Part shown: piece by piece, positions 58,096-64,000 of the stretch | How positions within the stretch are numbered: position 1 is the first letter of the stretch | Layout of the letters: every line of letters starts with the position of its first letter | NCBI RefSeq assembly: GCF_947179165.1 | Contig: NC_077241.1 | Location: 77,525,648 to 77,589,647 of the forward strand | Source: Solanum dulcamara | Taxonomy: Eukaryota; Streptophyta; Magnoliopsida; Solanales; Solanaceae | Reading direction: 5' to 3' | DNA length: 64,000 nt | Program-made: the position numbers and the translations under genes | The notes under the pieces: generated by a model | Told to the model about the DNA's origin: nothing | Databases searched by the model: none | Seen by the model: only the letters and a program-made list of their open reading frames with translations

Positions 58096-59590
58096 CAGTA
58101 TTGACTTGTTATACATGTATCATACTTTTGTATTAGGAAAAATGAGGATAAATTATAAGTTTCTCACTCAATTTGTTTTTGTTTCGTAGATAAGTTCATT
58201 TCTAGTGCAAACACTACCTAAGAAGTTTGAAATAATCTTCCTTGTAAACTTCTACGTTTTTTGACATCATATTGAAAACGCTCCTAACCAAGTAACCAAC
58301 CCCTTCCCTTCGTAGAGAATGTGTATTGTAAGTGATCCGAATGTGCCCGGCCGAGTTGTTGAGTACTCTGAGGAAGGTATCAGATCGACTTCCCCCGAAA
58401 AAGGAAGAGAGACTTGTTAGAAATGTGCTTGGTTGTTGACCAAGAAAGCAGATGAGCCCGTGCAAGCATCAGAACATGCATTCTCGCAACCCGATTTTCA
58501 TGACCCAACCAAGAAAACCTTGAATCATCAACAGGTTTTTCACCGAGGGGGTGGATCGAAGCGATTGCAGCGAAGAATTGATCTGAAATGGTCGCTTAGG
58601 GTGTTGATTTGACATCTTCAGCTACGGTGTTCACATCCTCCTCAAGAACTCTTACTAAAATAAAACTCCTAACTTCCTCTCCGTTCCTTGATCTCCTTAT
58701 ATAAATACTACTTTTTAATGTGTAAATTTTTAAAAGGGACATCTTACTCATGGTAACTATGACTAATTTTTTATCAAACACATCAACTATTTATTGTATC
58801 AATTTCAATAATTCAATTTAAACATGTAATTACTTATTTGTAAAATCAACTCACACCAAAAAATATTGTTCAAACACTTAATATTTATCTCTAATTCAAT
58901 TCTAATTTTCTAATAATCTCTCTCTCTCTCTCCATTGTTGAAATGAAATGAAATGAATTTTGGACAATATAAATATATAACTCTATCCATATTGTCTGAA
59001 CAAGTGGAAAAAGAAGACTTATTTTTTTTTGTGTCTTAAACGTTCTTTTTTTGGAATCTTCGAAAGTGTTCCAAAAGATTTATCCATTAAGTTACAAATA
59101 GAACACAACTTTGACTAAAAAATTATGAAAAACAATTGGACATGTAGGACCTACATGCACAAGCACAAGCACAACTTTTATAATATGGTTTCATATACAT
59201 TGTTCATAGCATATACCTTCACATCATTGTTTATGTGAATAAAAATAAATAATCAAATCATCCGAGTCTAGTCAAAATTAAATAAAAATATTTTCTTAAA
59301 ATAGTTAAATCAAAAATTTTGCTAAAAATATTATCGAACAAAGAATAATTCATTGATCCTCTTTAGTCTATATAGCTATGAAATTGCTTAATCGTTGGTA
59401 AACTTAGCCAATTAACGAAGGTTAATCGATACATAACATTTGTAGCACATAATAAATACCATCCAATAAAACGAAATTAATATTAATATTGAATATACAT
59501 AAAATCTATTAATTAATATTGACAACATATGTAAAAAAATAAAAATAAAAATTATCATATGTTGTCTAAAACGTGTTTGCATTATACTAT

Positions 59591-59622
59591 GCCACGTGTC
59601 TCTTTATTTCCATGCCACGTGT
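59591..59622 (+). promoter_or_regulatory. Pair of G-box/ABRE elements before GPX exon 1, copy 2
   Basis: GCCACGTGT at 59591-59599 and 59614-59622, with the same spacing as in unit 1. The region between them and the ATG has diverged by an insertion (about 59655-59690), moving the sites some 20-25 bases farther from the start codon. Confidence 0.68.
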
Positions 59623-59707
59623 AAAACCGTGTCCTCGTATCTAAATACAGCACACACATATTATGTCGACCTTATAAGCATCTTCCAGAAAGAAAATTCA
59701 GCAATAA

Positions 59708-59968
59708 ATGCTTTGTTCTACAGCTCGTGTTCTTCTCATCCCACAGAAAAAGTTCACTTTTCTAAGGCGATTTTCTTCGATTATAAGCTCAACCCATTTC
59801 AATTCTGTGTCTAATCTTCCTATTTCACCTTTCTCTAAGCGGATCCATACAGTTTTTCCCAATTCTTTTGTTACCTCTAAAGGTTTTGAGTTGTGGGGTT
59901 TAAGATCAGATCATACCATGGCTAGTCAATCCAGCAAACCTCAATCTGTTTATGATTTCACTGTCAAG
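59708..59968 (+). pseudogene. Glutathione peroxidase exon 1 only, copy 2
   Basis: 87 codons ending at donor GTAAGA, nearly identical to copy 1 (for example SILSS to SIISS in the leader). The internal Met at 59918 is kept. No downstream GPX exon is seen before the inverted segment at 62164. An intact GPX may exist outside the window, for instance after the last tandem unit. Confidence 0.78.
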
Positions 59969-60295
59969 GTAAGAACTTTTGCTTATTTTGATTTGGGGTT
60001 TTTCTTTTCTTTTCTAAATTGCTTAATTTTGCTTATTTTGATTAATTGGTTTTGAAGAAATCTTGTTTTTGTTTGTTTTGTTAGTGTTTGGATTAGGAAA
60101 TTGAGTTATGTGGTGTGATTTGTATCAATTTTTGGGGTAGTGGGTGATTTGAACTTTTTTTTTTATATTGGTTATGGATCACCAACATAAGCAAAGAATG
60201 TGAATGATCATTCATTTTTGTTTTCTTTTGTGTAATGGTCGCTTTTTTTTTTTTTTTTTTGTTTATGCTTTTGTTTAGTTTCTTGGTCTATGGTC

Positions 60296-60440
60296 ATGGG
60301 TTCGAGAGGTAGAAACAGCCTCGTGCATTTCTGCACTGTAAGGCCGCCTACAATGCCGCCTACAATGGACCTTGTGGTTCAGACCTCCCCGAGCCGGAGC
60401 TTAGTGCATTGGGAAAGGCTGCATACAATATACTTGTGGT
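60296..60440 (+). mobile_element. Au-type SINE fragment in GPX intron, copy 2
   Basis: Shows the ordered strings GGTTCGAGAGGTAGAAACAG, CTGCACTGTAAGGC, ACCTTGTGGTTCAGACC and GAGCTTAGTGCATTGG of an Au-like SINE 3' part; the first resembles a tRNA B-box. The A-box head is missing. A CCGCCTACAATG unit is repeated inside. Confidence 0.7.
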
Positions 60441-61250
60441 CCATTGTTAATGCAGTCTATTCATGGGACACACACTGTTATTTCCACGCAAAAAAAACAA
60501 ATGTTTGCCTAACTTGTTAAGTATTTAAAAAGTGTATTTAGCCTAACTCAATCTAAAAAGTCAATTCATGAGAGGATGATGGTTCAAAATTATATAAAGA
60601 GATTAATTTCCGATCTCTCGTGAATTGATGTGGGATAATTCAACAACCCCCTCCCTCTCCTGCGCGTCCAAAAATATAACATAATATAAGGATCCAAGTC
60701 GAGTAAAAAAATTTGGAGGATATTGACTTTTGTAATACATTATACATGATAAGAAATAGATTTTGAATCTAATTTAATTCAAAAACTAACTCATAAAATG
60801 AAAATGGTTCAAAATCATATACTCCCTCCATTCCATATTAAGTGAATTTTTAAAGGATTTTTCATTGTTCAAAATAATTGAATTGTTCAAAGTTCAAGAT
60901 AGATGTTTGAAACCTTTTTCATATTTGCCTTTTCATTTGAAATTTTATATTTTCTTGGAGATAAATCACACTACTTGTAAAGTTATATTCATGATTTTAC
61001 AAAGAACAATAGTGGAAAGTACGATTCAAATTATGTACTTAAATGTTTTTCTTAATATGGACATCAATGAGGCCCCTCACATTAGGTTTTCGAGAGAATA
61101 AAGATGAAATAATTTACGACCATACAAATGTAACAATTTATTGTATAACATAAATTCAAAATCATTAAATTAACACCATTTAAAATTTATTAATATTAAT
61201 AATATTTATCAGATATTCAGTTTACACTTGATGAGATGATTTATTATGAC

Positions 61251-61254
<4 letters not shown>

Positions 61255-61315
<61 letters not shown>
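61255..61315. repeat. (AT)n microsatellite, long allele
   Basis: About 30 AT repeats at the position where unit 1 has about 11. Expansion or contraction has occurred since duplication. Confidence 0.92.
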
Positions 61316-61327
<12 letters not shown>

Positions 61328-61735
61328 CTAGTTTAGTGTACGTGTTTTGCACGTATGTCTCATGTCAATCAATAAAATTATATATAAGAAGAACAAAATT
61401 ATTAGAAAATAGCAATTGATAACTTGATAGTAAAAATAAATGTTATACCTATCTAAAAGATAAGAATTTCATATATGAAGGTTAAAAAGTTATTAAAAAA
61501 CAAGAACCTCTTTATTTTTAAATTCTTTTATTTATTTATCATAATTTAAGTAAAATTTATACAAGGTAAAAATATTAATTTTAAAATCTTAAATATTTAA
61601 ACTTCCAATATAGTTCAAATAAGGAAATACATGTAAGAAGTGAAAGCTATTTTCAAAAGGTAAAAGAGACCAACAACATTAAGTATATTAACCTCTACAA
61701 TACCCCTTTCTAGATATTAGGACTTCAATTTAAAT

Positions 61736-61952
61736 AACGGAAAAAGGGCCTAAAATGCTCTTGAAACATTGAAAAAGGTACAAAAATGCCCCTCGTCCAT
61801 CTATTGGGCCTAAAATGTCCTTGACATCCACCTTTAGGTCCAAAATTGACCTTTTCTTTAACAGAAAAGGGCATTTTAGGCCCAATAGATGGATGAGAGG
61901 TATTTTTGTGCCATTATCAATAGTTCGAGGGCATTTTAGGCCCTTTTAACAG
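61736..61952. mobile_element. Hairpin MITE, copy in unit 2
   Basis: Nearly the same sequence as 46243-46455, with intact pairing arms. It duplicated with the unit rather than by transposition. Confidence 0.8.
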
Positions 61953-62163
61953 AATTTTAATTAAATAATTTGAATAGTTTTTTTAAACACGTGGTGGCCA
62001 TCTATTGGTTACAATTTAATTATTTAAAATTAATTATAAATCAAAATTTATTTAATAGAATTTTAATTAAATAATTTGAATAATTTTTTTAAACACGTGG
62101 TGACCATCTATTGATTACAATTTAATTATTTAAAATTAATTATAAATTAAAATTTATTTAACA

Positions 62164-64000
62164 AAAATTGGATTGCTGGTCTTTCATTCTGCTGAAATAG
62201 CCTTCCGCTTGAGTAAACTAACCTAAGCTTAGCTAATCTTCTTTTTGCCTAGGGTCATTTTTTACTGGAAGTTCCAACTGATGGGCCATTCTTGTAGAGA
62301 ACTAGTTGTGGACCAAGTCATTGACCGTAACAACTTTCTAAAATTTGATCAAAGGCTGTAACTTTCCTACTATCACGGTAATTCTAGATTTCTCATCTAA
62401 GAAGGTGAGCTTCAAACTTGTCTTGATGCTTCATAGATTGGATCCAAGTTATCACCATCAGTTTCTTTCTTAAGTGTTATGGGCTTGGTAAATACTTTGT
62501 GATGATCTATAGCTCAAAAGGCTAATTCTGGAAATCTTACTTGAATTTCATGGCCCAATCTCTTCTAGTCCAAGGCCATAATAAAAAATCGGCATTGGCA
62601 CTAGGTTTATCAACAACGTGTTTCCTTTTATTACCTTTTTTTTCTAGAAACGGACAAGTTTTCAAGAACACCCACCCCAACACATTAGGATAAGAGAAGA
62701 CAAAAGGACAGTATCGATTGAGGGGAAAAAAGGACATGACCCATCCATAATATGTAGTGTGTCTAATAAAATAGTCATTGAGAAAGAGAAACATTAATAT
62801 AAAATGATACACTTCCAACTCTGCATATTAGAGAAGATTGCGAAGGCATATGGGAAAACCTCCCTGCATATGTACTCAAGAATTTGATTTTTCAAAGAAT
62901 CTACTTAGTTTAATCAACAATACCTCAAATCCAACTTATTTTGGTTAGGCCATATTAATCATCTATATATTTATTTGTTGCTTCTTTTATTTTTTCATGT
63001 ATCCAGATAAGGTAGTTATAAGATGGGTGAATACTAAGCTAGTGCATCAAAAAACACAGTTACAAGCTCTGCAAATCGAAACAATCATATCTAACATGGC
63101 ATCTACATCGAGTGCAAAGATCAGGTTGCACCATAAAACTAGCTAAGTAAAGGCTCTAAACTTAAGACTAAGTATGCTTCTCTTGTTGCCTTCAAGAATT
63201 CTGCTATTCTTTCTATCCAAATTGTTCACCAAATAGCATGTGGTATTGTTGCTTCTTTTTAATCTATATGTTGTTTCAAAACACTTCACTAATTTCATCA
63301 GTCTCTCTCTCTAAAACATTTCACTAATTTCATCTGTCTCTCTCTCTCTGACACACAAACACACAGAGCCACACAATCACTCATTTATTTAGTTTTAAAT
63401 ACATCAGAATTCACTCCCAAGGCACATTCTCTTCTTTCTTAAATTTTGGAAGGAGGTGGCGAGAAGAGAGAGCTCATAAACCCCTCCCCCCAAAAACAGA
63501 AAAAGAAAAAAGAGGATCAACCAATCAATAATCAGCAGGATGTCAATACCAAACTAGTGGGACAGGCTATATCAGTGTTTTTGGAAGCGCAAAGCGGAAA
63601 AAAGCGATAAGGATCTGCATTGCTTAAAGCGAGAAGCGAAGATAAACCTTGCACAGATAAGTAAAATAACTAAACTGAAAGGAACTCAATAGTCATAAGA
63701 GAAAAAAAAATCAAACACAGCTAAGAATTTCTCAAACTACTGAAGAAAATAGAGAGCACATGAAAAAATAAAACAGTAGCATACATACTGCAGAAAAACA
63801 GTAGAGAGTAACTATTAGCTCGTATAAACAAATACATTTCAATTAGATTAACAAACTGAAAAAAGAAGAAGGAAATAGAATAATTTAAAAATTCAATTTA
63901 ATTACATAAGTGAAAAAAAGACAAAGAAGTAATAAAATAAAGCTGAAGAATAAGATGAACACATCAGAGAGCGCTAAAAACGAAGCAGAGAAACACTAAG
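62164..64000 (-). repeat. Inverted copy of the HAL3 5' intron (unit 2), cut by window end
   Basis: Matches 46670-48430 in the same orientation and is the reverse complement of HAL3 intron DNA. Unlike unit 1 it retains the AACCCCTCCCCCC...AAACTAGTGGGAC piece (63478-63560) that is deleted in unit 1 near 47983. The segment should continue about 1 kb beyond the window. Confidence 0.94.

Larger units (their letters stand above)
49493..62163 (+). repeat. Tandem segmental duplication, unit 2 direct part
   Basis: Second copy of 33586-46669, starting at CCTGCGTTTCGTC. It lacks the intron triplication, has about 100 bases (50252-50351) and a longer AT microsatellite that unit 1 lacks, and is missing about 60 bases near 50990. 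All three gene models keep their structure. Confidence 0.95.

Overview
The window is nuclear DNA of a flowering plant, almost certainly Solanum (tomato/potato group). The signs are AT-rich intergenic sequence, genes split by GT..AG introns, a Ty1/copia element, an RTE-type LINE, tRNA-derived SINEs and mariner/hAT-type MITEs of types common in Solanaceae, and plant-specific gene families. There are no operons, CRISPR arrays or tRNA/rRNA genes. Genus is inferred from repeat style and protein similarity; I could not run a search.

Layout. 1-3095: non-coding, with two MITE-like elements and short tandem duplications. 3096-6665 (+): a heavy-metal P1B ATPase of the HMA5 type without its first exon. 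6666-13120: a dead copia retrotransposon (coding on -) inserted exactly behind the HMA5 stop codon, its 5-bp target duplication AGTAA including that stop. 13152-15850: a 5'-truncated RTE LINE (-). 16413-16802: a hAT-type MITE. 17636-31423: three theta-class glutathione S-transferase (GSTT) genes in tandem on the - strand: two look intact (250 and 244 aa) and the third is a deletion pseudogene. Their introns carry a SINE, a Stowaway MITE and long-inverted-repeat elements.

33586-64000 is a large tandem duplication with a period near 15.4-15.9 kb. Each unit holds, in order, HAL3 (phosphopantothenoylcysteine decarboxylase, coenzyme A synthesis), a single-exon GT47 exostosin-like glycosyltransferase, the promoter and first exon only of a phospholipid-hydroperoxide glutathione peroxidase (GPX), and then an inverted copy of the long 5' intron of HAL3. 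The inverted piece sits where the rest of GPX should be, so GPX is truncated in both units. The second inverted piece runs off the window end, so further units may follow.

The genes do not form one pathway: copper transport, glutathione-dependent detoxification in peroxisomes, CoA synthesis and cell-wall polysaccharide modification are separate housekeeping or stress functions. I found no convincing new biological system. The most unusual content is the structural history: a transposon on a stop codon, a tandem GST family with a microhomology deletion, and a duplicated locus with a built-in inverted repeat.
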